Part shown: in pieces, positions 55,926 through 63,957 of the stretch | Numbering within the stretch: position 1 is the first letter of the stretch | Layout of the letters: the number at the start of each line of letters is the position of its first letter | Assembly (NCBI GenBank): GCA_022226935.1 | Contig: CP092081.1 | Span: 1,440,215-1,504,214 of the forward strand | DNA: 64,000 nucleotides | DNA from: Nitrospira sp. | GTDB taxonomy: Bacteria; Nitrospirota; Nitrospiria; Nitrospirales; Nitrospiraceae | Reading direction: 5' to 3' | The notes under the pieces: generated by a model | The model's database searches: none | What the model was told of the DNA's origin: nothing | What the model saw: the letters and a program-made list of their open reading frames with translations, nothing else | Position numbers and translations under genes: made by a program

Positions 55926-55946
55926 GCGGGTACTCATGCCTCCTGA

Positions 55947-56678
55947 ATGGCGGATGAAAATGTCTCTATGTCCGGCTTAATCGTTTGCGAAGACCTCTGG
56001 AAAATTTATCGCATCGGTGATGTCGAAGTGCAGGCGCTGCGCGGCATCAATCTGACGATTGATCGCGGAGAATTTGTCGCCGTGATGGGCACGTCGGGAT
56101 CGGGCAAGTCCACTTTGATGAACCTGCTCGGATGTCTGGACCAGCCTTCGCGAGGCCGTTATCAACTGAATGGATTGGATGTCAGTACCGCCAAGCCTGA
56201 CCTGTTGGCGGATCTTCGCAATCGGCAGATCGGATTCGTGTTTCAGAACTTCAACCTCATCCCCCGGACCAGTGCTTTGGAGAATGCGCAATTGCCGCTC
56301 TTTTATCGCGGGGTCTCGATCAAGGAACAACGCCGGCAGGCGGCCGCCGCGCTCCAGCGGGTCGGGTTGGCCGGACGGGAACAGCATTATCCCGCCCAGC
56401 TTTCGGGCGGCCAGCAGCAGCGCGTCGCCATTGCCAGGGCATTGGTCGGCGCCCCGTCGATCCTATTCGCGGACGAGCCGACCGGTAATCTCGACACCGC
56501 GTCGAGTCGTGAAATCATGGATATCCTCGAACATCTCAACCGGGAAGACGGGATCACGATTATTCTCGTGACCCATGAGCCCGATATCGCCGCCTATGCG
56601 TCGCGCGAACTCGTCATGAAGGACGGGCAGATCGTGCAGGATGTCCGGCGCGCGCCTCACCTCTCCGGTGTCACCTAG
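55947..56678 (+). CDS. ABC transporter ATPase, MacB/LolD-like
   Basis: A 243-residue ATPase. Walker A is GTSGSGKSTLMN, the signature [16 protein letters not shown], Walker [13 protein letters not shown], and the switch His VTHEPD. It has the short LolD/MacB domain without a fused permease. It pairs with the separate FtsX-type permease gene eight bases downstream. Together with the adaptor protein this makes a split MacAB-like machine. ATG 55968 is an alternative start. Confidence 0.9.
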   Translation: MADENVSMSGLIVCEDLWKIYRIGDVEVQALRGINLTIDRGEFVAVMGTSGSGKSTLMNLLGCLDQPSRGRYQLNGLDVSTAKPDLLADLRNRQIGFVFQNFNLIPRTSALENAQLPLFYRGVSIKEQRRQAAAALQRVGLAGREQHYPAQLSGGQQQRVAIARALVGAPSILFADEPTGNLDTASSREIMDILEHLNREDGITIILVTHEPDIAAYASRELVMKDGQIVQDVRRAPHLSGVT

Positions 56679-56685
56679 GCTCCCG

Positions 56686-57921
56686 ATGTCGGCCTTCGTT
56701 CTGCTCACCGTCATGACTGCCTTGCGGATCCTGAGCCGGAACCGGTTGCGGGCGGGTCTCACTATGCTTGGGATCGTTATCGGCGTGGGCGCGGTGATTG
56801 CCATGGTGAGTATCGGGCAGGGTGCCAGGGAGGCAGTTCAGGCCCAGGTGGCGAGCATGGGGACGAATGTCATTGTCATCATGCCTGGTTCCACGACGGT
56901 CAGTGGGGTTCGTGGCGGGCAGGGCGGGGCGGTGACGTTGACGATCAATGATGCGGCAGAGCTGAAAAAGCGGAGCCCGCTCTTATCCGACACCGGTTGG
57001 GCGAGGCGAGACGTCATGCAAATCGTCAACGGGAACCGGAACTGGAACGGGCCCGTCAATGGAGTCTCCCCGAGTTATCTCACGATTCGCGATTGGTCGT
57101 TCATGAGCGGCGGACCTTTTACCCAGACGGATATGGAGAGCGCGGCTCGCGTGGCGTTGATCGGCCAAACCACATTGGAAAATTTGTTTGATGCCGGCGA
57201 AGAGGCGATGGGAGCCACGATCCGCATCAAGAATGTGCCGTTCCAGATCGTCGGGGTGTTGGCTCCGAAGGGGCAATCGGCCCAAGGCACCGATCAGGAC
57301 GACGTGATCTTCATTCCCTTCACTACGGCGGAACGGAAGGTGTTCGGCAGCCAGTTTCTCGGATCGGTCGGGGCCCTCTTCGCGTCCACCGACCAGAGCG
57401 CCGACTTGCCTGAGGCCGTCGAGCATATTCGCGAGACGCTGCGGGCTCGGCACCGACTCACGCCGGACCAGGCGGATGATTTTACGATCAGGACACAGGT
57501 CGATATCGGGAAGGTGCAAGAAAGCACGAGTCAAACCCTGACGGTCATGCTGTTTGCCATCGCGTCCGTGTCCCTTCTCGTCGGTGGCATCGGGATTATG
57601 AACATTCTTCTGGTGTCGGTCACCGAGCGGACGAAGGAGATCGGCGTCCGTATGGCCGTCGGCGCCAAACGTATCCACATACTGACCCAGTTTTTGATCG
57701 AAGCCATGACGCTGAGTCTCTTCGGCGGCATGATCGGTGTCATTGTCGGCCTCGTCGGCGCTCGTCTGACAACCGTCATTGCGGGCTGGCCGACGATGAT
57801 TTCAGTCGAGGCCATTTTGACGGCGTTTCTGTTCTCCCTGACCGTCGGGCTCTTTTTTGGACTGTATCCCGCAAACAAAGCTGCGCGACTCAACCCGATC
57901 GAAGCGCTCCGCTACGAATAG
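56686..57921 (+). CDS. FtsX/MacB-type ABC permease
   Basis: A 411-residue permease of the MacB/LolC type VII class. It has an N-terminal membrane helix (around LRAGLTMLGIVIGVGAVI), a large periplasmic MacB core domain of about 230 residues (MGTNVIVIMPGSTTVSG, TQTDMESAARVALIGQTT) and three C-terminal helices (LFAIASVSLLVGGIGIMNILLV is the second helix region; EIGVRMAVGAKRIHIL follows). It uses mechanotransmission rather than transmembrane passage to push substrates to the outer channel. It has no own ATPase domain. Confidence 0.9.
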   Translation: MSAFVLLTVMTALRILSRNRLRAGLTMLGIVIGVGAVIAMVSIGQGAREAVQAQVASMGTNVIVIMPGSTTVSGVRGGQGGAVTLTINDAAELKKRSPLLSDTGWARRDVMQIVNGNRNWNGPVNGVSPSYLTIRDWSFMSGGPFTQTDMESAARVALIGQTTLENLFDAGEEAMGATIRIKNVPFQIVGVLAPKGQSAQGTDQDDVIFIPFTTAERKVFGSQFLGSVGALFASTDQSADLPEAVEHIRETLRARHRLTPDQADDFTIRTQVDIGKVQESTSQTLTVMLFAIASVSLLVGGIGIMNILLVSVTERTKEIGVRMAVGAKRIHILTQFLIEAMTLSLFGGMIGVIVGLVGARLTTVIAGWPTMISVEAILTAFLFSLTVGLFFGLYPANKAARLNPIEALRYE

Positions 57922-57991
57922 GCCTTCACGACGAAGGGACCTGTTCGGCTGTCCTGGATTTTCCATGAGGTGTCGAACGGGGGAGAGAACG

Positions 57992-59230
57992 TCAGTGATA
58001 CGCTCGTTCGAATTCTTGCGGGATTGTGCCAAGGACCGACCGGACGCCGCGCGGAGGGGCCTGCTCATCCTGGTTGGCGAGGTCAATGACGAGCGGGACG
58101 ATATAGAGTTCTCCTGATGGATCATGCGTGATGGTCACGATGGGTTGGTGCAGTTTTCCTGAATTGATAACGGAGACGATCGCCCGCTCGCCGGTTGTCA
58201 GTTGGACATAACTGTAAACCGGATAGATGCCCATGGTTTTCACGAACAGTGAAATCAGCCGGCTCTCATATCGACCTTCCTGCCCTTCCTGATAGAGCCG
58301 CTGGAGCGATTGATGCGGGGTCAGCGGCGAGGCTCCGCCGAATCCCGTCAACAACTCGTCGTAGCGGTCCGTCACCATCACGATCCGGGTCATGTCCGAG
58401 GTAAACGCGCCGCCGGTTTCCGGTGGAAAACCGCTGCCGTTCAGGTAGGCATGATGCTCCGCTACGATCTGTTCCACCGCTTTCGTAAAGCCGCCCCGGC
58501 GTTCCAAGAGAATGGCGCCCATTCGCGCGTGGGCCTCATAGGTCAGGCGGTTCTGCTCCGAGAGAGTGGTCGAGGTGTCGTGAATGCGCCGGAGAATCGC
58601 CGGCGGCACTTGCAGTAACCCGATGTCATGAAGCAGAGCACCGGTGGCCAACTCCTGGATTGCCAGCAGATTGTAGTCGGCCGCATGGGCGAGGATCATC
58701 GAAAAACTGCATGTGGCGAGCGCGTGCTGACTGAGGGGCGCATTGGCTTCCCGGCCTTGGCTGAACACCATGAAGAGGGCATGGGTATTCAGCGCCTGGG
58801 CCACGGCGCTGATGGCGTGGACGGTATGGCTGGCCTCTTCCGGATCGACGATGCCGGTCTTGGCGATACGGGAAAAAGCGGTATGCACGGATTCCTCGAG
58901 TTTGGCGCGCGCGGACCTGGCCGTCAGCAGTTCTTGCGTCATGGTCGCAAGGGAGCGGATTTCCGATCCTTTTCCTGCCGGAGAAGTCGCAGGCTGCACC
59001 GCCAGAGGGAGCAGATGTCCGGAGGGCGCCGTTGGGTCCTGGAGGTCCAATCCGCGGGCGGGATCGATGCTGAGATGCTTCACTCCCGCGCGTCGCAGTT
59101 TCTCGATTTGCTCGTCGGTTCGAATCAAAAACGAATGGCGCATGAAGGGCGATCGAAACCATGCGACGTCGAGTTTGGCGACATGCATGCCGATTCGGAG
59201 CGCGTCTATGGTAATGGGCCTGTATGTCAT
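57992..59230 (-). CDS. HD-GYP-type c-di-GMP phosphodiesterase
   Basis: A 412-residue protein with an N-terminal DUF3391 domain (about 1-65: RPITIDALRIGMHVAKLDV) and a C-terminal HD-GYP domain (about 130-400). Metal residues are seen in GALLHDIGLLQVPPAI and in EHHAYLNGSGFPPETGG. The GYP triad is GFP here, so Tyr is replaced by Phe. Members of the family hydrolyse cyclic di-GMP. Enzymes with changed GYP residues may be weaker or may act as sensors. No signal peptide; likely cytoplasmic. Confidence 0.82.
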   Translation of the reverse strand: MTYRPITIDALRIGMHVAKLDVAWFRSPFMRHSFLIRTDEQIEKLRRAGVKHLSIDPARGLDLQDPTAPSGHLLPLAVQPATSPAGKGSEIRSLATMTQELLTARSARAKLEESVHTAFSRIAKTGIVDPEEASHTVHAISAVAQALNTHALFMVFSQGREANAPLSQHALATCSFSMILAHAADYNLLAIQELATGALLHDIGLLQVPPAILRRIHDTSTTLSEQNRLTYEAHARMGAILLERRGGFTKAVEQIVAEHHAYLNGSGFPPETGGAFTSDMTRIVMVTDRYDELLTGFGGASPLTPHQSLQRLYQEGQEGRYESRLISLFVKTMGIYPVYSYVQLTTGERAIVSVINSGKLHQPIVTITHDPSGELYIVPLVIDLANQDEQAPPRGVRSVLGTIPQEFERAYH

Positions 59231-59284
59231 AACACGTGCTGGCCGCCGGTTAGGCGAAATTCAGGCGAGTATCACCCGCCCATC

Positions 59285-59743
59285 CTATCGGTGTTGCCCG
59301 TTGCCGAATGGCGGCTTGGCGATCACCGCGACCTGTGCCTTGAGCGAGGCGGGAAAAAACGGATCCGGCGCCGACGAAGGCGCCACCGAGAGCCGGATTT
59401 CCATGCGGGGATTGTCGCGATCCTGGTGCTTGTAGAGATGTGTTTCGACCACTCGATTGTCGTTCAGTCCCAGCCCCTCGCACAGGGCATCTTGCGCAAT
59501 TTTGAGCCCGCCGTCAGTATCTCGCCGCAGCGCAGAGGCGAAGAAAAAATGGATCGAGAGAGACAGGCTTGCCTGTTGTAAGGTGTGTCTTAGCGTAGCA
59601 CGATGGGGCGATTGGGCAAGCGCAACCAGGATTTGTTGCCCCACGAAGTCCTTGTAGGCCCGTCCTTTGGCGGAGAGCAGCCGGCGCCCGTTCACCGTGG
59701 CATATTGGTGATTGACGCTGGGCGGGACTGGCAAGGTGAGCAT
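59285..59743 (-). CDS. RusA-family Holliday-junction resolvase
   Basis: About 152 residues from the ATG at 59743. It has the RusA pattern: LTLPVPPSVNHQYAT near the N-terminus, RRDTDGGLKIAQDALCEGLGLNDNR with the Asp and acidic metal-binding residues, and a C-terminal DNPRMEIRL. It resolves four-way DNA junctions. The frame continues upstream without homology. RusA genes are often phage-derived, but no other phage gene is here. It lies 197 bases after mraZ on the same strand. Confidence 0.75.
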   Translation of the reverse strand: MLTLPVPPSVNHQYATVNGRRLLSAKGRAYKDFVGQQILVALAQSPHRATLRHTLQQASLSLSIHFFFASALRRDTDGGLKIAQDALCEGLGLNDNRVVETHLYKHQDRDNPRMEIRLSVAPSSAPDPFFPASLKAQVAVIAKPPFGNGQHR

Positions 59744-59940
59744 GATGGAGTTGATGGAAATGTTCAGCCCGGTGCCTTCTGAATTGAAGGAAGTCACCGG
59801 GCGGCGGTTTCTGGCGGACTGCCGCGAAATGGGAAGCGCTCGTTCCGGAGACGTAGCCTGCTGTGGCAGGGGCCTAAAGGACGTGGATCGGATCGTAATG
59901 GGAGATTGTCGAGGACGGGACACGCGGCGCAAGGGCCTGC

Positions 59941-60381
59941 CTATAGAAGATTTTGGATCTTGGCCATGTCCTGCTCGGCCCGGTCTTCGTTTCGGGTGAG
60001 ATAGCGTCGCCATTCCGAGGGGCCCCAGATTTCCAGGCGATGGTACATCCCCACCAGGATGAGTTCCTGATCCTCATCCATCGGCACGAGTTTGCGGAGG
60101 CGGCTGGGAATCAACACCCGGCCGGCCTTGTCGATATCGGAGGCGCCGGCTTGCGCCATGACATGGTGCATGAACAGGCGGGTCTGGTCCTCATCCAGCG
60201 TAGCTCTGGTGCGTTCCAACACCTGCTCCCATTCCTTGGCGGAGTACATCCAGAGCGTCTGCTCGGTGTTCTTCAGGAACATGACCTGATTGCCCTCGGC
60301 TTGGAATCGCTCGCGAAGCGGAGAGGGAATCAGGAAGCGTCCCTTTTCATCGACTTTACAGAGATGTTCTCCGGCGAACAT
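59941..60381 (-). CDS. mraZ: MraZ transcriptional regulator
   Basis: A 146-residue protein with two AbrB-like MraZ repeats: MFAGEHLCKVDEKGRFLIPS and IDKAGRVLIPSRLRKLV. It normally represses the division and cell-wall (dcw) cluster that it leads. Here the next gene is a RusA-type resolvase and no mraW/rsmH or ftsL follows. GGAGG nine bases before the ATG at 60381 supports that start. A strong sigma-70 promoter lies upstream at 60408-60436. Confidence 0.92.
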   Translation of the reverse strand: MFAGEHLCKVDEKGRFLIPSPLRERFQAEGNQVMFLKNTEQTLWMYSAKEWEQVLERTRATLDEDQTRLFMHHVMAQAGASDIDKAGRVLIPSRLRKLVPMDEDQELILVGMYHRLEIWGPSEWRRYLTRNEDRAEQDMAKIQNLL

Positions 60382-60407
60382 GGGCGGCTTCCTCCGTTTC
60401 AACGCCG

Positions 60408-60436
60408 ATGGTAGGAGACATGGCTGATCCTGTCAA
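60408..60436 (-). promoter_or_regulatory. Sigma-70 promoter of mraZ
   Basis: On the minus strand, TTGACA (60431-60436), a 17-base spacer and TACCAT (60408-60413). Transcription would begin near 60401, 20 bases before the mraZ start. Confidence 0.72.
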
Positions 60437-60457
60437 GAGAATATTCTGACAGCGTAG

Positions 60458-60802
60458 TCAGTCGAAGTCGCTGCCGCCCATCTCAGACGGGGATGATGGC
60501 CCACCTTCCATCGCCGCATCGAAGTCCTCACCCAGGTCTTCACCCATTTCTTGGCCCATTTTTTTCATGAACCGCGCCATGCTCTGGGGGTCGTTTTCAT
60601 CGAGTCCTCCCAGATTGCTCGGGTCGGATAGGGCCTCGAGTCGCGCTTCCTCCGATTTGGGCGAGGCGAATCGCGACAGCAGCCGTTCCAGGTCGGCGCT
60701 CTGGCAACGGGCGCAGGTCTGCTGCGGAACAGCGTTCGCGTTGAGCACCAGACGTGTGGTGCGTGTTCCGCATTGTCGGCAACGATACTCGTAGATCGGC
60801 AT
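60458..60802 (-). CDS. FmdB-type zinc-ribbon protein
   Basis: A 114-residue protein with an N-terminal FmdB/CxxC zinc ribbon: MPIYEYRCRQCG and, later, CARCQSADLERL. The second half is acidic and glycine/serine rich (MGQEMGEDLGEDFD) and probably disordered. The role is unknown. It lies three bases after the comF stop, so the two are one unit. Confidence 0.85.
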   Translation of the reverse strand: MPIYEYRCRQCGTRTTRLVLNANAVPQQTCARCQSADLERLLSRFASPKSEEARLEALSDPSNLGGLDENDPQSMARFMKKMGQEMGEDLGEDFDAAMEGGPSSPSEMGGSDFD

Positions 60803-60805
60803 GGG

Positions 60806-61603
60806 TCAAGCTCGCTGGGTTAACTCTTGGTGGATGGATGATGGCGGCAGCCAGGTATCCGGCACCATCCCCGCATCCACGGAACGCGCCAACGCGAGGA
60901 CGGCGACCTGTTGCGCTCCGGCTTTGAGCAGGACTCTGGCGCATTCGCTCGCCGTGGTGCCGGTGGTGAATACGTCGTCGACGAGGAGGATTCGCGCTCC
61001 GGCGACATCCTGAGACGCCCGAACGGCGAACGCCTTGCGGAGGTTTTGCAGACGCGCGGCGCGCGGAAGCGAGATCTGCGGGTCGGTATCGACGGTACGA
61101 ACCAGGTTTCGAGAGGATACCGAGAGCCCAAGAGCGGGACCGATGCGGTCGGCGAGGAGCAATGACTGATTGAATTCCCGCTGCCGGAGTCGATTGGGGT
61201 GCAGAGGGATCGGCATCAGGATATCGAGATCCAAATGATCGGGAAGCGCCCGGATGAGTAAGGCGCCCAATGCGTCCGCCAGCGCGACCTTTCCTCGATA
61301 TTTGAAAAGGGCAATGGCATCCTGAAGCGGCGAACAGTAGGCATAGGGAGCCCACACCTGAGAGTACTGCGGTTCGCGCGTACGACAGTCGTGGCATTCG
61401 TGCGTCGGGCTGTAGCTAAGGGCCGAGGGCGAAGCAAACAGCCGATGACAACGTGGGCAGGAAGGGCCGCGCAATGGTCGGATCAATTCCCAACACCGGC
61501 GGCAGAAAAAGGGCACCGGATCATCCGCGAGGGGTTGCGCACAGGTGGTGCAGTCCATCGGAAGCAGCAGCCGCGAGGCTTGCCTGAGAATGTCCTTGAT
61601 CAT
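60806..61603 (-). CDS. comF: ComF family phosphoribosyltransferase-like protein
   Basis: About 265 residues from the ATG at 61603. The N-terminal zinc fingers (DCTTCAQPL, FFCRRCWEL, SCPRCHRLF, CHDC) are followed by a phosphoribosyltransferase fold with the PRPP loop ARILLVDDVFTTGTTASECA. ComF/GntX proteins assist DNA uptake in competent bacteria and occur in others for unknown reasons. No ribosome site is obvious. A 169-base gap separates it from the divergent ABC ATPase gene. Confidence 0.85.
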   Translation of the reverse strand: MIKDILRQASRLLLPMDCTTCAQPLADDPVPFFCRRCWELIRPLRGPSCPRCHRLFASPSALSYSPTHECHDCRTREPQYSQVWAPYAYCSPLQDAIALFKYRGKVALADALGALLIRALPDHLDLDILMPIPLHPNRLRQREFNQSLLLADRIGPALGLSVSSRNLVRTVDTDPQISLPRAARLQNLRKAFAVRASQDVAGARILLVDDVFTTGTTASECARVLLKAGAQQVAVLALARSVDAGMVPDTWLPPSSIHQELTQRA

Positions 61604-61773
61604 TGGCGAAGGCGTATCATCGAGGTTCGAGGTCCAGCCCGTCAGTCTGGTGGGATTGTGTAAGGAACTCTCTGATCTGTCAAGGTTGTGGCCTGTAAAG
61701 GGGGTATGATATAGGACCTTTCCGCCTGCATCGGAGCGATGTCCCCGCTTCGACAGGGTTCGGCCGGCGTACA

Positions 61774-62517
61774 ATGCTTGGAAGCTCTCACGATCATTCA
61801 CAATCAAGGCGTGCCGCTCTGTGTGATTCCGCCATTCCGCTTGTGAGCGTGCACAAGCTCTCGAAAGAATATCGGCGTGGCGGAACGGTTTTGTGCGCCT
61901 TGCAGGACGTCACGCTTGAGGTGAAGGCCGGAGAATTTTGCGCGTTTGTGGGGCCCAGCGGATGCGGGAAAAGCACGTTGCTCAACTTGATCGGAGGCTT
62001 GGATCAGCCCACCTCGGGAACCATCACGATCGAAGGCCGTCCCGTGACCGATGCGAGCGCGACGGAATGGACCCGTCTCCGGCGCGAGTTGATTGGCATC
62101 GTGTTTCAAGCCTTTCATTTGATTCCCGGCCTCACGGTTGCGGAGAATGTGGCCTTGCCCATGTTACTCAAGGGCGACCAGGGCCGGGCCGTGGCGGATC
62201 GGATCGATGAGGTCTTGCATGCGGTGGGAATGGAGGCGCGCCGTTCGCATCGACCCAGTGAATTGTCCGGTGGAGAGCAGCAGCGGGTGGCGATCGCCCG
62301 GGCGATCGTGCATCGGCCGCGCCTGATTTTGGCGGACGAACCGACGGGAAATTTGGATTCCAAGCAGGGTGCCGACATCGTCAGCCTCTTCCGCACATTG
62401 CCCCAGCGATTCGGCCATTCCGTCTTGTTGGTGACGCACAGTGACAGCGCGGCGGAAGCCGCGGACTATGTCTGGCACATGCGAGACGGGCGATTGGTAA
62501 ATCGTATCACGCACTGA
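61774..62517 (+). CDS. Orphan LolD/YbbA-like ABC ATPase
   Basis: A 247-residue ABC ATPase. Walker [13 protein letters not shown], signature [16 protein letters not shown], Walker [14 protein letters not shown] and the switch His VTHSD are all intact. It is of the lipoprotein/FtsX-partner class. No permease gene is adjacent: pyrD follows on the same strand 73 bases on. It may serve the permease at 56686 or one elsewhere in the genome. Confidence 0.85.
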   Translation: MLGSSHDHSQSRRAALCDSAIPLVSVHKLSKEYRRGGTVLCALQDVTLEVKAGEFCAFVGPSGCGKSTLLNLIGGLDQPTSGTITIEGRPVTDASATEWTRLRRELIGIVFQAFHLIPGLTVAENVALPMLLKGDQGRAVADRIDEVLHAVGMEARRSHRPSELSGGEQQRVAIARAIVHRPRLILADEPTGNLDSKQGADIVSLFRTLPQRFGHSVLLVTHSDSAAEAADYVWHMRDGRLVNRITH

Positions 62518-62590
62518 GTTCGAGCGGGCGACGCATGTTCAGCATACGTCGCCTTGGCCCTGTTCATGATGGAGAGGAGAAAGGATCGGT

Positions 62591-63517
62591 ATGAAGCTCA
62601 GCATGACCATTGCGGGCGTCACGTTTCCGAGCTGTTTCATGAACGCGTCCGGGGCGCTCTGCATGACGCGGGAGGAGTTGCTGGCCCTGGGACGTTCGCG
62701 AGCCGGCGCCATCGTGACCAAATCGATGACGGTGGAACCGCGTGGCGGGAATCCTGAACCGCGATATTACGGCTTTCCCGGCGGGTCGATCAATTCCATG
62801 GGGCTTCCGAATCTCGGCTATCTGGCCTATGCGGACCTCATCCCGGAGCTCAAACAGTTCGGCAAGCCCGTCATCGCCAGCATTGCCGGTCTGTGCGAAG
62901 ACGACTTTCTTACCATGGCGCGTGTGATCAATCAGGCGAAACCCGATCTCATCGAGGTGAACCTGTCCTGTCCGAATATCCCCGGTAAGCCGCAGATTGC
63001 CTATGACCCGGTCGATTCCGAACGGCTCTTGAAGCGAGTGCGGCCGCTCATTACGGTGCCGATGGGCGTGAAATTGCCGCCCTATTTCGATCCGGCTCAC
63101 CATGGGGTGATGGCCGAGGTAATCGGTCGTTGCGGAGTGGACTATTTGAATTTGATCAATTCCGTCGGCAACGGCTTGGTGATCGACCCGGCGCGGGAAA
63201 CCCCGGTCATCAAACCCAAGGGAGGGTTCGGTGGATTGGGAGGTTCCTTGATCAAGCCTGTCGCCCTGGCCAATGTGCGAGCATTTTGGAAACTGCTCGC
63301 CGGGCGCATTCCGATCATTGGGACCGGCGGAGTCGTGCAGGGACTCGATGCCTTCGAGCATATCCTCTGTGGGGCGTCGGCTGTTCAGGTCGGCACGGTC
63401 TTGGTCGAAGAAGGCCTGGGAGTGTTCGAACGCCTGGAGCGTGAATTGGAGGTGGAACTTGCCACGCGAGGGGGACGACCGGTGGAGGATTATCGAGGTC
63501 GGTTAAAAGAGTTGTGA
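62591..63517 (+). CDS. pyrD: Dihydroorotate dehydrogenase, class 1A type
   Basis: Oxidises dihydroorotate to orotate in pyrimidine synthesis. A 308-residue TIM barrel with ATVTSKS-like GAIVTKSMTVEPR, PRYYGFPGGSINSMGLPN, and NLSCPNIPGKPQIAYD, the class 1A active-site loop whose Cys is the catalytic base. FMN is bound by C-terminal GTGGVVQGLDAFE. Class 1A enzymes are soluble and use fumarate, unlike the quinone-linked class 2. No pyrK is adjacent, so class 1B is unlikely. GGAGA precedes the ATG. Confidence 0.9.
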   Translation: MKLSMTIAGVTFPSCFMNASGALCMTREELLALGRSRAGAIVTKSMTVEPRGGNPEPRYYGFPGGSINSMGLPNLGYLAYADLIPELKQFGKPVIASIAGLCEDDFLTMARVINQAKPDLIEVNLSCPNIPGKPQIAYDPVDSERLLKRVRPLITVPMGVKLPPYFDPAHHGVMAEVIGRCGVDYLNLINSVGNGLVIDPARETPVIKPKGGFGGLGGSLIKPVALANVRAFWKLLAGRIPIIGTGGVVQGLDAFEHILCGASAVQVGTVLVEEGLGVFERLERELEVELATRGGRPVEDYRGRLKEL

Positions 63518-63520
63518 GGT

Positions 63521-63543
63521 GTGGCGCGGGGATTCCGCGCCAC
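63521..63543. terminator. Convergent hairpin between pyrD and luxR-type gene
   Basis: A perfect 9-base stem, GTGGCGCGG with CCGCGCCAC, loop GGATT, starting four bases after the pyrD stop. It can act on both strands but has no U-tract. Confidence 0.55.
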
Positions 63544-63559
63544 CCGGTGCCAGTCTATC

Positions 63560-63895
63560 CTATCGAAACGCAAAGTTCTTCGGCAGGAACCCCTGCTGCA
63601 GCGCCTGGCGGAGCAGTTGGGCCACGTTGCGGACCTTCAATCGCCGCATCAGGTTAAAACGATGCACTTCAACCGTTCGCACGCTGATGTCCAGACGGCG
63701 GGCGATGTCGCGGTTGGTGTTTCCTTGCGACACCAATTTGAGAATTTCCTTTTGTCGAGGAGTGAGGCCGTCCGAGCGCCTTGCACGCCCACGAGAAGCC
63801 TTGGACAACTTCACGGGCTTTCGTTTTTTCGCTGCGGGAGCAGCTTTGGTGGCCTTCGAGGATTTTTTTGCTTGAGGTCGTTTGCGTAGTGCCAT
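63560..63895 (-). CDS. Receiver-less LuxR-type DNA-binding protein
   Basis: A 111-residue protein with a 50-residue Lys/Ala/Arg-rich tail (histone-like) and a C-terminal LuxR/GerE helix-turn-helix (LTPRQKEILKLVSQGNTNRDIA, then SVRTVEVHRFNLMRRLKVRN). It resembles the two module LuxR proteins, for example in ending with NVAQLLRQALQQG. It has no receiver domain. The ATG at 63895 is chosen over a TTG upstream. A sigma-70 promoter lies at 63929-63957. Confidence 0.8.
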   Translation of the reverse strand: MALRKRPQAKKSSKATKAAPAAKKRKPVKLSKASRGRARRSDGLTPRQKEILKLVSQGNTNRDIARRLDISVRTVEVHRFNLMRRLKVRNVAQLLRQALQQGFLPKNFAFR

Positions 63896-63928
63896 AAAAA
63901 TTTTGTACCCCAATTTCTACTGAACGTA

Positions 63929-63957
63929 ATCTTAACATACCTGGGTAAATCTGTAAA
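63929..63957 (-). promoter_or_regulatory. Sigma-70 promoter
   Basis: On the minus strand, TTTACA (63952-63957), a 17-base spacer and TAAGAT (63929-63934). It drives the LuxR-type gene, leaving a leader of about 30 bases. Confidence 0.65.
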
